Positions 51,182 to 61,844 of a stretch of 64,000 bases of DNA are shown in pieces. The stretch is from Microbacterium esteraromaticum (GTDB lineage: Bacteria > Actinomycetota > Actinomycetes > Actinomycetales > Microbacteriaceae). The position numbers and the translations under genes were made by a program. The notes below the pieces were generated by a model, which did not search any database, had not been told where the DNA came from, and was given only the letters and a program-made list of their open reading frames with translations. Position 1 is the stretch's first letter. The number at the start of each line of letters is the position of its first letter. The stretch covers positions 248,001-312,000 of the forward strand of contig NZ_JAFBBS010000001.1 in NCBI RefSeq assembly GCF_016907315.1, given 5' to 3'.

Positions 51182-51868
51182 ATGGACATCATCCTCATTC
51201 CCGGCCTGTGGCTGGACGCGTCCTCGTGGGACGACGTGACTCCGATTCTGAGCACCGCCGGGCATCGAGTTCATCCGATGACGATGCCCGGACTGGGCGA
51301 GGCGGCACCCGAGGTCGGCATGGCCGACTGGGTGGATGCCGTCGTCGCGCTCATCGACGACCTCGAGGGCCCCGTGGCCCTCGTCGGTCACTCCGGCGGC
51401 GGCAACGTCGTCTGGGGCGCAGCCGACGCGCGACCGGACCGGGTAGCCCGCGTGATCTTCGTCGACACCGTACCTCCGGCTCCTGACCGCGGCATCGGCG
51501 AGTTCGAGGTCGTGGAGGGCGTGGTGCCCTTCCCCGGGTGGGATCATTTCCCCGACGAGGACGTGCACGACCTCGACGACGAGACCAGAGCACGCACCGC
51601 CGCTCAGACCACGAGCATCCCGGCACGAGTTCCGTCAGATCCGATCAGCCTCGCGGATGAGCGCCGCTTCGCCGTCCCGGTGACGCTGCTGATGGGCGCA
51701 TACGACCGGCAGCGGCTCGAGGCGGAGCTCGCGGACTGGGGCCCGTGGGGTGCCGAGTTCGCGTCGATCGCCGATGCGACCGTCGTCACGCTCGGATCAG
51801 GTCACTGGCCGCAGTTCTCGATGCCGGAGCGGCTCGCGACGGCGATCCTCGACGCCGTCAGATCCTGA
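51182..51868 (+). CDS. Alpha/beta hydrolase
   Basis: The 228-residue hydrolase has the nucleophile elbow GHSGGG (ALVGHSGGGNVV) and the fold's start, MDIILIPGLWLDASSWDDV, with the C-terminal GSGHWPQFS histidine. The substrate is unknown. It lies after serB and has its own -10 hexamer 6 nt upstream. Confidence 0.9.
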   Translation: MDIILIPGLWLDASSWDDVTPILSTAGHRVHPMTMPGLGEAAPEVGMADWVDAVVALIDDLEGPVALVGHSGGGNVVWGAADARPDRVARVIFVDTVPPAPDRGIGEFEVVEGVVPFPGWDHFPDEDVHDLDDETRARTAAQTTSIPARVPSDPISLADERRFAVPVTLLMGAYDRQRLEAELADWGPWGAEFASIADATVVTLGSGHWPQFSMPERLATAILDAVRS

Positions 51869-51887
51869 GCCTGTCGCGGCGGTCGGG

Positions 51888-52598
51888 TCAGTGCCCCATA
51901 CCCAGGCCGCCGTCGACCGGGATCACGGCGCCCGAGATATAACCGGCGTCGTCGCCGGCGAGCCATGCCACGGCTCCGGCCACCTCATCCGGGGTGGCGA
52001 AGCGACCCGCCGGGATGCTGGCCTTGTACTGCTTCTGGGTCTCTTCGGGCAGCTCGGCGGTCATGTCGGTCTCGATGAACCCTGGCGCGACGACGTTCGC
52101 CGTGATCCCCCGGCCACCCAGCTCCCGCGTGAGTGAGCGGGCGAAGCCCACCAGGGCGCTCTTGGACGCCGAGTAGTTCACCTGCCCAGCCGAGCCGTAG
52201 AGCCCGACCACGCTCGAGATGAGGATGACCCGACCGAAGCGAGCGCGGAGCATGCCCTTCGACGCGCGCTTGACCACACGGAACGCGCCGCCCAGGTTGG
52301 TCGCGACGACGCTGTCGAAGTCGTCCTCGCTCATGCGCATGAGCAGGGTGTCCTTGGTGATCCCGGCGTTGGCGACGACGATCTCGACGGGCCCGAGCTG
52401 CTGCTCGACCTCGGTGAACGCCGCATCGATCGCGGCGGCATCGGTCACATCGGCTCGGACCGTGAGCGTACCCGCGGGGCCCTCGCCGCTGCGGGCGGTG
52501 ACCGCGACGCGGTAGCCCTCGCGGACGAAGCGTTCGGCGATCGCGCGGCCGATGCCGCGGTTTCCGCCGGTGACGAGGACGACGCGCTCAGCGCTCAT
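51888..52598 (-). CDS. fabG: SDR family oxidoreductase, 3-oxoacyl-ACP reductase-like
   Basis: The 236-residue SDR has the nucleotide motif TGGNRGIGRAIA, NAG, and the catalytic tetrad with Ser-Tyr-Lys in ISSVVGLYGSAGQVNYSASKSALVG. Its end, GAVIPVDGGLGMGH, is FabG-like (FabG1/MabA). AGGAG precedes the ATG. Reduction of beta-ketoacyl-ACP is likely but not proven by sequence. Confidence 0.9.
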   Translation of the reverse strand: MSAERVVLVTGGNRGIGRAIAERFVREGYRVAVTARSGEGPAGTLTVRADVTDAAAIDAAFTEVEQQLGPVEIVVANAGITKDTLLMRMSEDDFDSVVATNLGGAFRVVKRASKGMLRARFGRVILISSVVGLYGSAGQVNYSASKSALVGFARSLTRELGGRGITANVVAPGFIETDMTAELPEETQKQYKASIPAGRFATPDEVAGAVAWLAGDDAGYISGAVIPVDGGLGMGH

Positions 52599-52698
52599 GG
52601 GGAACTCCTGACTGGGAACGGATCGCTCGCCATCCTATCGAGCGCCGACCCTCCGAACGGCGACCGGTGTGCCGGGCGCGGCGTAGGCTGGAGGCACC

Positions 52699-53061
52699 GT
52701 GAAAGAGAAGCACCACGCCCCGTCCGTCACCTCCCTGCCGCCGTCGCCGCGGGACGAGGCTGACCACCGCGTGCGCCGTTACGCCCTGACGATGGGCATC
52801 CGCTCGGTCTGCTTCCTGCTCATGGCGCTCGTGCAGCCCATCGGCTGGTGGACATGGGCTTTCGCGGCTGCCGCGATCTTCCTCCCGTACATCGCAGTCG
52901 TGTATGCCAACGCCGGCAGCGACAGCACTCCGAGCACCGTCGAATCGCCGGTCGCTGAGCTCGACGCCCCTCGGGCATCCGCTCCCGACTCCATCTCCAC
53001 GCAGCCCGAGGTGATCACGATCATCGAGAAGCGCGACGACCCCGGAGCCGACGAGAGATGA
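52699..53061 (+). CDS. DUF3099 domain-containing membrane protein
   Basis: The 120-residue protein has two membrane segments (about 31-50 and 53-69) in the DUF3099 pattern, GIRSVCFLLMALVQPIGWWTWAFAAAAIFLPYIAVVYANA. Function unknown. TAGGCT lies 9 nt before the GTG and GGAGG overlaps the gap. The stop overlaps the next start (ATGA), beginning an operon with the SURF1 gene. Confidence 0.88.
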   Translation: MKEKHHAPSVTSLPPSPRDEADHRVRRYALTMGIRSVCFLLMALVQPIGWWTWAFAAAAIFLPYIAVVYANAGSDSTPSTVESPVAELDAPRASAPDSISTQPEVITIIEKRDDPGADER

Positions 53062-53255
53062 CCGACGCGCTCGAATGCGCGCGGGCGGAGTGCCGGCAGC
53101 CCGCTACGCATTACATCGTCTGGCGCAATCCGCGCATCCATGCCGCTGACCGACGCAAGATCTGGCTCGCCTGCGACGCGCACGTCGGATTCCTCAGCGA
53201 CTATCTGCGAGCCAGGGACTTTCCCGTCGAGGTGCACGAGGGGACGCCGGAGTGA
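53058..53255 (+). CDS. Small conserved Cys/His protein between DUF3099 and SURF1
   Basis: This 65-residue protein has three cysteines and a CxxH (CARAEC; CDAH), which could bind zinc. It overlaps the DUF3099 gene by 4 nt and the SURF1 gene by 4 nt, so all three are translationally coupled. No family name is certain. A role near SURF1 in cytochrome oxidase assembly is only inferred from position. Confidence 0.72.
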   Translation: MTDALECARAECRQPATHYIVWRNPRIHAADRRKIWLACDAHVGFLSDYLRARDFPVEVHEGTPE

Positions 53256-54061
53256 GTCGTCTGATGCGCTGGGGCGTCTATCTGCTCGTCGCCATCGGCT
53301 TCGCGATCGCGTGCGCATTCCTCTCGCAGTGGCAGTTCGATCGCAATGAATCGCGGGCGGAGCAGATCGCGCTCGTGGAGCGGAACTACGACGCCGACCC
53401 CGTGCCGGTGTCGGACCTGCTCGGAACCGCCGGAGTGCTGCAGGCTTCCGATGAATGGCATCCGGTGCTGCTGCGGGGCGAGTATCTCGCCGACGAGCAG
53501 CTTCTGGTGCGCAACCGCCCGCACGGCGGTACCAGCGCGTTCGAGGTTCTCGTGCCGTTCCGCGACGAGAGCGGACTCGTGCTGCTCGTCGATCGCGGGT
53601 GGATCTCACCCGGCGAGGACAGCGTGCCGAAGTCGGTGCCCGCTCCCCCGGAGGGCGACGGCACGGTCGTCGTGCGGCTGCGCCCTGGCGAGTCGCTTCC
53701 GGCATCCGGGCGCAGCGCTCCCGCGGGCCAGGTGCCGACGATCCATCTGCCGACGATCGCCGATCGCGTGAATCCGTCGCTCGTCACCGGCGCCTACGGT
53801 CAGCTCGTCTCCGAGGACCCGGCTGCGGAAGCCGGACTCGGCGGGTTCGCATCACCCACCGATGATCCTGGGCCCCATCTCTCCTACGCGATCCAGTGGA
53901 TCCTGTTCGCGATCATGGGCTTCGCCTTCATCGCCTACGTGATCCGCATCGAGATCGTGAAGGCGAAGGAGGACGCCGGCGAGCTGCCGAAGCGGCAGCC
54001 ACGGCGACGCGACCGCGATGCCGACGACGAAGACGCGCTGCTCGACGCCGTCCCGCGCTGA
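53252..54061 (+). CDS. SURF1 family protein, cytochrome oxidase assembly
   Basis: The 269-residue protein has membrane segments at about 6-23 and 218-238 and the family motifs FLSQWQFDRNESR, LVRNRPHGGTSAFEVLVPF and VDRGWISPG. SURF1 helps haem a insertion into subunit I of cytochrome c oxidase. The GTG start overlaps the upstream stop. Confidence 0.9.
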   Translation: MSRLMRWGVYLLVAIGFAIACAFLSQWQFDRNESRAEQIALVERNYDADPVPVSDLLGTAGVLQASDEWHPVLLRGEYLADEQLLVRNRPHGGTSAFEVLVPFRDESGLVLLVDRGWISPGEDSVPKSVPAPPEGDGTVVVRLRPGESLPASGRSAPAGQVPTIHLPTIADRVNPSLVTGAYGQLVSEDPAAEAGLGGFASPTDDPGPHLSYAIQWILFAIMGFAFIAYVIRIEIVKAKEDAGELPKRQPRRRDRDADDEDALLDAVPR

Positions 54062-54099
54062 CGCGTCCGTGCTGAGGCGACGCTCCCGTCGGATCGGAC

Positions 54100-55698
<1,599 letters not shown>

Positions 55699-55816
55699 AG
55701 CGCAGTCCGATCTTCGGGAGGTGAGGATGAGCGGCCGAATGGCCAGCCTCCCAGTGTACGCGACTGTCGTGCGTCGGTCCGTCGCCCGAACGACGCCGTC
55801 GCGGGACCGCTCTGTG

Positions 55817-56413
55817 TCAGCGGGCGAGACCGCGAGCGGACAGGGCATCCCCGACGTCGTCAGCATGCCGCATCGCGAGAACCAGCAGCGGAAGCGCGAC
55901 CCGGGGACCGAGCCGCACACCGCGGGCGTGCTGCGCCTCGCGAACCTGCCGCAAGAACCCGGCGAGGGCCGGAACCATCGCGATCGTCAGCGAGATGGTG
56001 AGCGCGGCTGTCTCGGGGTTCACCCCCACGCGACGGAAGGGGCCCAGTCCCCGCTCGATCACGTCGAGCAGATCTCCCATGCGCGTCGTGCGGGTCACGG
56101 TCTCAGCCAGAAGGATCAGCCCGACGACCCGCGAGGTGTTCTGCACGGCGGTGAACGGGTCGACGAACACCCATAGCGCGCCGCCGAGCAGAAGGATCAG
56201 CCAGCGCAGATTCCACCACGCGCTCGCGACCTCCCGCGGGCCGAGGCCTGCGATGAACAGAGTCGCGGTCGCGATGACCACAACGCCCACACCGCCTACC
56301 ACGCCGAGGGGCACCAGAGAGATCGCGAGCGCCGCGACGATCAGCCCGCACAGCTTCGCCCCGGTGGGGAGTCTGTGCACGATGGTGCTCCCTGGCCGGA
56401 ACAACGAGATCAT
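55817..56413 (-). CDS. bioN: ECF transporter T component, biotin
   Basis: The 198-residue EcfT has the N-terminal STIVHRLPTGAKLCGLI and four to five membrane segments, with the coupling region RVGLILLAETVTRTTRMGDLLDVIE. It is shorter than many EcfT proteins. The ATG overlaps the bioM stop by 4 nt (ATGA). It forms the biotin transporter with BioM and BioY. Confidence 0.9.
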   Translation of the reverse strand: MISLFRPGSTIVHRLPTGAKLCGLIVAALAISLVPLGVVGGVGVVVIATATLFIAGLGPREVASAWWNLRWLILLLGGALWVFVDPFTAVQNTSRVVGLILLAETVTRTTRMGDLLDVIERGLGPFRRVGVNPETAALTISLTIAMVPALAGFLRQVREAQHARGVRLGPRVALPLLVLAMRHADDVGDALSARGLAR

Positions 56414-57090
56414 GCGACCAGCCGCCGGTAGGCGTCGATGACGTCGTCGGGTTCCCCGACACCCCGCACCCTGCCCTCATCGAACAGCACCACCTCGTCG
56501 CACGCCGCGGCGAGATCGAGATCATGGGTGACGATCACCACCGGCGCATCGAGCGACAGCAGCAGATCTCCGATCCGCTGGGCGTTGCGAAGGTCGAGGA
56601 GCGTGGTCGGTTCGTCGGCGACCACCAGATCGGGTTCGGTGGCGAGCACCGACGCGATGGCCAGCAATTGGCGCTGACCGCCCGACAGCGAGGACGCGGG
56701 CTGGTCCCCTCTGCTCTCCAGGCCGAACCGCGACAGCGTCTCGTGAACCCGCTCAGCCCGCTGCGCTCTCGGCAGACCGCGCAGCGAGAGCGCCACGTCC
56801 TCCGCGGCGGTCGGCATGAGGATCTGGGCCTCGGGGTTCGTGAAGACGAAGCCGACACGATCGCGCAGCGCACGGGCATCCCGGCTGACGTCATACCCGA
56901 GCACAGTCGCCCGACCGCTCGTCGGCGCGCGCAGCCCGTTGAGCATGCGCGCGAAGGTCGACTTTCCCGATCCGTTCGCCCCGATCACAGCGGTGCGAGC
57001 CGCGCTCAGACGCAGATCGACGTCGTGCAGGACGCGCTCCCCGTCCACCGTGCACTCGACGCCGTCGAACCGGATCCCGGGATCGGTCAC
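56410..57090 (-). CDS. bioM: ECF transporter ATPase, biotin
   Basis: The 226-residue ATPase has Walker A GANGSGKST, LSGGQRQLLAIA and Walker B VVADEPT. The GTG start overlaps the bioY stop (GTGA) and its stop overlaps bioN. Only one ATPase gene is present, so it may act as a homodimer. Confidence 0.91.
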   Translation of the reverse strand: MTDPGIRFDGVECTVDGERVLHDVDLRLSAARTAVIGANGSGKSTFARMLNGLRAPTSGRATVLGYDVSRDARALRDRVGFVFTNPEAQILMPTAAEDVALSLRGLPRAQRAERVHETLSRFGLESRGDQPASSLSGGQRQLLAIASVLATEPDLVVADEPTTLLDLRNAQRIGDLLLSLDAPVVIVTHDLDLAAACDEVVLFDEGRVRGVGEPDDVIDAYRRLVA

Positions 57091-57668
57091 GGGAGGGCTG
57101 ATGCCGGCGACGCGGCGCCGCGCACGGGGAACGCCCGCGGGTAGGCCCGACGCAGGGCCAGCGCCAGCACCGTGGCAGCTCCGGCCTTGATGAGATCTCC
57201 TGGCAGGAAGACGAGAGCGGACAGAGCCGTCAGGTCGAGCGGCACCCCCGTGACGGCGGCCTGCACCGGGACGCCGAACAGATACACCACGGCGATGCCG
57301 CCGATGATCGTCGCGGCGGCGGTGCGCCACCAGACGGGGCGTCCCGAATGGGCGATCAGGCCGATGACGATCGTCCCGAAGACCCAGCCGAGCATGTAGC
57401 CCGCCGTCGGTCCGACGAACACCCCGAGTCCGCCTCGCCCGCCTGCCAGAACCGGGAGCCCGACCGCGGCCAGGGCGAGCACGACAAGGATCGCCAACGG
57501 AGCTCGCCGCGCACCCAGCACCAGTCCAGCGAGCATGACCCCGAGCGTCTGACCGGTGATCGGCACGCCTCCCGGGAGTGGCACGATCACGGTGCCGAGC
57601 ACGATGATCAGCGCAGCGAAGACGGCGATGCGGGCGATCTCTGCACCGAGCGGGCGGGGTTCGGTCAT
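57087..57668 (-). CDS. bioY: Biotin ECF transporter S component BioY
   Basis: The 193-residue substrate-binding membrane protein has six membrane segments and the BioY motifs VPLPGGVPITGQTLGVMLAGLVLG and GPTAGYMLGW. It gives the transporter its biotin specificity. GGAGGACCC supports ATG 57668. A BioQ-like operator lies 50 bp upstream. Confidence 0.93.
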   Translation of the reverse strand: MTEPRPLGAEIARIAVFAALIIVLGTVIVPLPGGVPITGQTLGVMLAGLVLGARRAPLAILVVLALAAVGLPVLAGGRGGLGVFVGPTAGYMLGWVFGTIVIGLIAHSGRPVWWRTAAATIIGGIAVVYLFGVPVQAAVTGVPLDLTALSALVFLPGDLIKAGAATVLALALRRAYPRAFPVRGAASPASALP

Positions 57669-57711
57669 GGGTCCTCCGTGAGTCGTGGCCTGCGGACGCC
57701 TGAGCGTCATG

Positions 57712-57724
57712 GGAACACTGTTCA
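57712..57724. promoter_or_regulatory. BioQ-like operator TGAAC-AGT-GTTCC upstream of bioY
   Basis: On the minus strand TGAAC-N3-GTTCC matches the actinobacterial BioQ palindrome TGAAC-N3-GTT(C/A)(A/C) at nearly all positions. It overlaps a -10-like TACAGT (57724-57729) and the probable transcription start, as expected for a repressor that shuts uptake off when biotin is present. Confidence 0.65.
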
Positions 57725-57815
57725 CTGTATTGACGTGCCTGCCGACACCAGCACGGAACAGATACAGCGTCGCCGGGAAAAGCTTGTCGCCGGTCGACAC
57801 GCATACCCGCGCATG

Positions 57816-59222
57816 TCAGCGCTGTGCGTCGCCCATCCTCAGACCGGGCAGCACTGCCAGGATCGTCAGCACGGCGGCGAAGGCGTACACCGTCAGGTAC
57901 CCGCTGCCGAGCAGCGGCAGGGCGACGAACCCGAGACCGGCGACGGCCACGGCGAGGGCTGAGCCGGTGGCGTCCGAGATCGACAGCGCGGAGGAGTTGA
58001 ATCCCTCGTCCCTGGGCGTCGAATACGCGAGGGTGAGCACCGTCAGCCGAGGGTAGAGCAGACCCATCCCGGCGCCGGCGAGCCCCCAGCCGACCACGAT
58101 GATCCACGGCAGCGGCCAGAACAGCACCACGGCGATGATGCCGAGCAGAGCGGCGATGAGCAGAACGAAGGTGATCAGCATGATCCGCCGGCTGCCGAGC
58201 CTGTCGCCGTAGCGTCCCTGCACCGCCGACGCACTCGACCAGCCGAGCGCTGCGAGCGTGAGCGCGAGGCCCGCGATCGAGGGCGAGAAGTCGAAGTCGT
58301 CCATCAGCAGCTTGGGGATGTACGCCTCGGCGGCGAAGAACGCGCCGGCGATGAGGCCACGGGTGAGGACGACGCTCGGCAGACCCGGTGCGGCCTTCAG
58401 AGTGCGGCGCGGAAGCAGAGGAAGCAGAGCGAACCCGATGATCGCGATCCCGATCGCCGCGAGGGGCCCGCCGGCAGCCGGCGGGAGCTCAACGGTGAAC
58501 CCCACTCCCACGGCGCAGATCGCGACGACGACGGCGAGCAGCATGCGCATCGCGAACGCACCCTGATCGGCAGGTTCGACTCCTTCGGCATCCGCGATGG
58601 CGGCGTCCGGGTTCTCTTCGCCCGCATCCGTCTCGAGACGAACGCCGCTCAGTCGCTGCACGACGAGCACGAACGCGCCCGCCGTCAGCACTGCCACGCC
58701 GAGGAAGGTCCAGCGCCAGTGCAGCAGCTCCGTGACGAGCCCCGCGAGGAACGGCCCGATCATCGACGGGACCACCCAGGCGGCGGCGTATGCGGCGAAG
58801 ATGCGCCCATGCAGCTGGGGCGGGTAGACGCGGGCGACGACCACATACAGCGCGACCGTCTGTCCGCCGGCGCCGAGTCCCTGGATCAGCCGGCCGGCGA
58901 GGAAGGTGTACATATCGAGGGCGAGGCCGGACACGACGAGCCCGACGAGGAACAGCGCGACCGCCGTGTACAGCGGAGCGCGGGGTCCCGAGCGATCGCT
59001 CCATGTGCCTGCCGCGACCATGCCGATGACGCTCGTCGCGAGCGTGCCCGAGAACGCCACCGCATACAGCGCCTCGCCGTGCAGATCGGCGCTCACCACC
59101 GGCATCACCGTGGTCACCGCGAGAGCCTCGATCGCCGCGAGGAAGATCAGGACGACCGAGCCGATCGTGATGCCGAGACGGGTGCGATCCCAGATCGTCG
59201 CGACCGGTGAGGTGGTGGTCAC
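57816..59222 (-). CDS. MFS transporter, multidrug-like
   Basis: The 468-residue carrier has 12-14 membrane segments, with MPVVSADLHG and AGTWSDRSGPRAPLYTAV typical of MFS drug exporters. The substrate is unknown. GTG 59222 overlaps the MalY stop (GTGA), so it is cotranslated with that gene. Confidence 0.88.
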   Translation of the reverse strand: MTTTSPVATIWDRTRLGITIGSVVLIFLAAIEALAVTTVMPVVSADLHGEALYAVAFSGTLATSVIGMVAAGTWSDRSGPRAPLYTAVALFLVGLVVSGLALDMYTFLAGRLIQGLGAGGQTVALYVVVARVYPPQLHGRIFAAYAAAWVVPSMIGPFLAGLVTELLHWRWTFLGVAVLTAGAFVLVVQRLSGVRLETDAGEENPDAAIADAEGVEPADQGAFAMRMLLAVVVAICAVGVGFTVELPPAAGGPLAAIGIAIIGFALLPLLPRRTLKAAPGLPSVVLTRGLIAGAFFAAEAYIPKLLMDDFDFSPSIAGLALTLAALGWSSASAVQGRYGDRLGSRRIMLITFVLLIAALLGIIAVVLFWPLPWIIVVGWGLAGAGMGLLYPRLTVLTLAYSTPRDEGFNSSALSISDATGSALAVAVAGLGFVALPLLGSGYLTVYAFAAVLTILAVLPGLRMGDAQR

Positions 59223-60406
59223 TCCTCGGCCCCGGCGGGGCGAGCCGAGTCGCCGGTGCGCAGCGCGGCGATCCTGGTTATGGCCTCTGTGATGATCTCA
59301 GGGCTGGTGCCGAAATTGAGGCGGACATGTCCCGCACCCTCGGCGCCGAACGCCGGCCCGTAGTGCAGCGCGACATCCGCCTCCCGCAGAATGCGTCTCG
59401 CCGGGTTCTCGCCCCAGCCGAGGTGCGTGAGGTCGATCCAGGCGAGGTACCCGGCGTCGGGCATCCGGTAGCGCGCCTCGGGCAGGTGCTCAGCCAGAAG
59501 CGCTGCGAGGAGACGGCGATTCTCGTCGAGCGTGCGGAGAAGACCGTCGAGCCAGTCGTCGCTCTCGGGAGCGAACGCGGCCACAGCCGCCAGCAGGCCG
59601 AACTGACCGGTGCGCCACTCGACCTCGACCGGCAGCTCGCGAAGAACCCGCTGCGTGTCAGCGCTTGCGGCCACCATGAGCGCGCACTTGAGTCCTGCGA
59701 GATTGAACGCCTTGCTGGCGCTCACGACCGCGTATCCGACTCGCGACGCAGCGTCGCCGGTCGCGAGGAACGGCGTGAAGCCGGACCCCGGCTGACTGAG
59801 CGGCGCGTGGATCTCGTCCGAGATCACCGCCACGCCGTGCTCAGCGGCGAGCTCCGCCAGCGCACGCAGCGACTCGGCCGAGTGAACGGTGCCGGTCGGA
59901 TTGTGAGGGTTGCAGAGCAGAACCGCACGGGCACCGGATGCCAGAGCGGCGGCGATGCCGTCGAGATCCAGCTCCCACCCATCGCCCGTGTCGCGCAGCG
60001 GCACGCGCTCGACGACTCCCCCGGCCTCAGCGACCAGGTCGAAGAACGGCGGGTACACGGGCGGGTTGACGACCACCCGCTCCCCCGGCACGATGACCCG
60101 ACGGAGGATCTCGACGATGCCCATGCTCACATCCGCTGTGCTGCGCATGCCGGCCAGGTCCGGCGACCAGCCGAACCAACGCTCCGCGAACGCCGCGTAT
60201 GCTCCGGCGAGCGGACTGCGGGAGGCGACATATCCCGTATCGCCGATGCGAACGGCACGCTCGAGCGCAGCGCTGACGGCCGGAGCGAGTGGGAAGTCCG
60301 TCTCGGCGACGAAGAGCGGGAGCACCCCTGCCGGGTACTCCCGCCACTTCTCGCTCGTGCGCTGCCGCAGTTCCGCCAAGGGAAGAGCCACGACGTGAGC
60401 CGTCAT
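59219..60406 (-). CDS. PLP-dependent aminotransferase/beta-C-S lyase, MalY/PatB type
   Basis: The 395-residue enzyme has CNPHNPTG, ISDEIHAPLS and the PLP lysine in SASKAFNLAGLK. MalY/PatB proteins often cleave cystathionine or cysteine-S-conjugates. It lies 1 bp after sufT, in the direction of the SUF genes, so it could release sulfur for cluster assembly. That role is inference. Confidence 0.9.
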   Translation of the reverse strand: MTAHVVALPLAELRQRTSEKWREYPAGVLPLFVAETDFPLAPAVSAALERAVRIGDTGYVASRSPLAGAYAAFAERWFGWSPDLAGMRSTADVSMGIVEILRRVIVPGERVVVNPPVYPPFFDLVAEAGGVVERVPLRDTGDGWELDLDGIAAALASGARAVLLCNPHNPTGTVHSAESLRALAELAAEHGVAVISDEIHAPLSQPGSGFTPFLATGDAASRVGYAVVSASKAFNLAGLKCALMVAASADTQRVLRELPVEVEWRTGQFGLLAAVAAFAPESDDWLDGLLRTLDENRRLLAALLAEHLPEARYRMPDAGYLAWIDLTHLGWGENPARRILREADVALHYGPAFGAEGAGHVRLNFGTSPEIITEAITRIAALRTGDSARPAGAEE

Positions 60407-60407
60407 G

Positions 60408-60737
60408 TCAGATCGCGAATCCGAGGGCGCGCATCATGTCGCGCCCGTCGTCCGTGATGCGCTCGGGGCCCCACGGCGGCATCCACACCCAGTTGATGCG
60501 GAACTGGTCGACGACCGAGTCCAGTGCCTGCGCGGTCTGCTCCTCGAGCACGTCCGTGAGCGGGCATCCGGCGCTGGTCAGCGTCATGTGGATGACAAGC
60601 GCGTCGTTCTCGTCGTCCCACGAGAGGTCGTAGATCAGGCCCAGGTCGACGACGTTGATCCCGAGCTCGGGATCCATGACGTCCTTCAGAGCCTCGGTGA
60701 CCTCGTCGTGCTTCTCAGGAGTGAGCGTCGCGGTCAT
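60408..60737 (-). CDS. sufT: Iron-sulfur assembly factor, MIP18/SufT-like
   Basis: The 109-residue protein is a MIP18 (DUF59) protein: EALKDVMDPELGINVVDLGLIYDL and the Cys in TSAGCPLT. It aids maturation of iron-sulfur proteins. It ends the SUF cluster. TAGGCT 6 nt upstream overlaps the sufC stop and gives it a private leaderless start. Confidence 0.92.
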   Translation of the reverse strand: MTATLTPEKHDEVTEALKDVMDPELGINVVDLGLIYDLSWDDENDALVIHMTLTSAGCPLTDVLEEQTAQALDSVVDQFRINWVWMPPWGPERITDDGRDMMRALGFAI

Positions 60738-60743
60738 GCTCTC

Positions 60744-60749
60744 AGCCTA
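60744..60749 (-). promoter_or_regulatory. -10 hexamer TAGGCT overlapping the sufC stop codon
   Basis: The first three bases of TAGGCT on the minus strand are the sufC stop codon TAG. The hexamer ends 6 nt before the sufT ATG at 60737. It could give sufT an internal promoter. Confidence 0.55.
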
Positions 60750-61517
60750 CGCTTCGATGGGCTCTGAGGGGTCGAGGAAGCGGTCGTAGCCCTCTTCCTC
60801 GAGGCGGTCGGCCAGCTCGGGGCCGCCCTCTTCGACGATCTTCCCCTTGACGACCACGTGCACGAAGTCGGGGCGGATGTAGCGCAGGATGCGGGTGTAG
60901 TGCGTGATGAGCAGCACACCGAGGTTGGTCGCCTCCTTGGCGCGGTTCACGCCCTCCGAGACGATCTTCAGTGCATCGACGTCGAGACCGGAGTCGGTCT
61001 CGTCGAGCACGGCGAGCTTCGGCTTGAGCACCTCGAGCTGCATGATCTCGTGGCGCTTCTTCTCGCCGCCCGAGAAGCCCTCGTTGACGTTGCGCTGCGC
61101 GAACTTCGGGTCCATGCGCAGGTTCGACATGGCCTCCTTGACGTCCTTCGTCCACTGACGGATCGAGGGCGCCTCGCCGTCGATCGCGGTCTTCGCGGTG
61201 CGGAGGAAGTTGGTCACCGTGACGCCGGGGATCTCGACCGGGTACTGCATGGCGAGGAACAGGCCGGCACGTGCCCGCTCGTCGACGCTCATCTCGAGCA
61301 CGTCCTCACCGTCGAAGGTGATGGTGCCCTGGGTGACGGTGTACTTGGGGTGACCGGCGATCGTGTAGGCGAGCGTCGACTTTCCTGAGCCGTTCGGGCC
61401 CATGATGGCGTGCGTCTCACCGGTCTCGATGGTGAGGTCGATCCCGTTGAGGATCGGGGTCTCGCCCTGGTCGGTCTCGACCGTTACGTGCAGGTCGCGG
61501 ATCTCGAGCACAGACAT
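60747..61517 (-). CDS. sufC: SUF ATPase SufC
   Basis: The 256-residue ATPase has Walker A GPNGSGKST, GFSGGEKKRHEI and LAVLDETDSGLD, the SufC pattern. It drives the SufBCD scaffold that assembles iron-sulfur clusters. One base precedes the Rieske gene stop. Confidence 0.97.
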   Translation of the reverse strand: MSVLEIRDLHVTVETDQGETPILNGIDLTIETGETHAIMGPNGSGKSTLAYTIAGHPKYTVTQGTITFDGEDVLEMSVDERARAGLFLAMQYPVEIPGVTVTNFLRTAKTAIDGEAPSIRQWTKDVKEAMSNLRMDPKFAQRNVNEGFSGGEKKRHEIMQLEVLKPKLAVLDETDSGLDVDALKIVSEGVNRAKEATNLGVLLITHYTRILRYIRPDFVHVVVKGKIVEEGGPELADRLEEEGYDRFLDPSEPIEA

Positions 61518-61844
61518 TCAGACTTCCTTAGTGACAGTGGGGTCGATGAGCACATCGTCGCCGTCGATCTCGACGACGAACACCGGGACGGGCTCGTAAG
61601 CGGGGAGGTTGAGGGGGTGACCGGTCTCGAGCGAGAACGCCGAGCCGTGGGCCCAGCACTCCAGCGTCTTGCCTTCCACGAAGCCCTCGGACAGCGAGAT
61701 GTCGCCGTGGGTGCAGCGGTCGCCGATCGCGTGGATCTGGTCGTCGCCGTCCTTCACGATGGAGATCGCGATGCCGTCGAGTTCGACGCGCAGCGGCGTG
61801 TCCTGCTCGAGCTCGCTGACGCTGCAGGCGCGCTGAGCGCTCAC
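61518..61844 (-). CDS. Rieske-type ferredoxin of the SUF operon
   Basis: The 108-residue ferredoxin has the Rieske ligands C-x-H and C-x2-H (RCTHGD and CWAHG). The GTG start overlaps the sufD stop (GTGA). It is typical of actinobacterial SUF operons and should pass electrons during assembly. Confidence 0.93.
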   Translation of the reverse strand: MSAQRACSVSELEQDTPLRVELDGIAISIVKDGDDQIHAIGDRCTHGDISLSEGFVEGKTLECWAHGSAFSLETGHPLNLPAYEPVPVFVVEIDGDDVLIDPTVTKEV

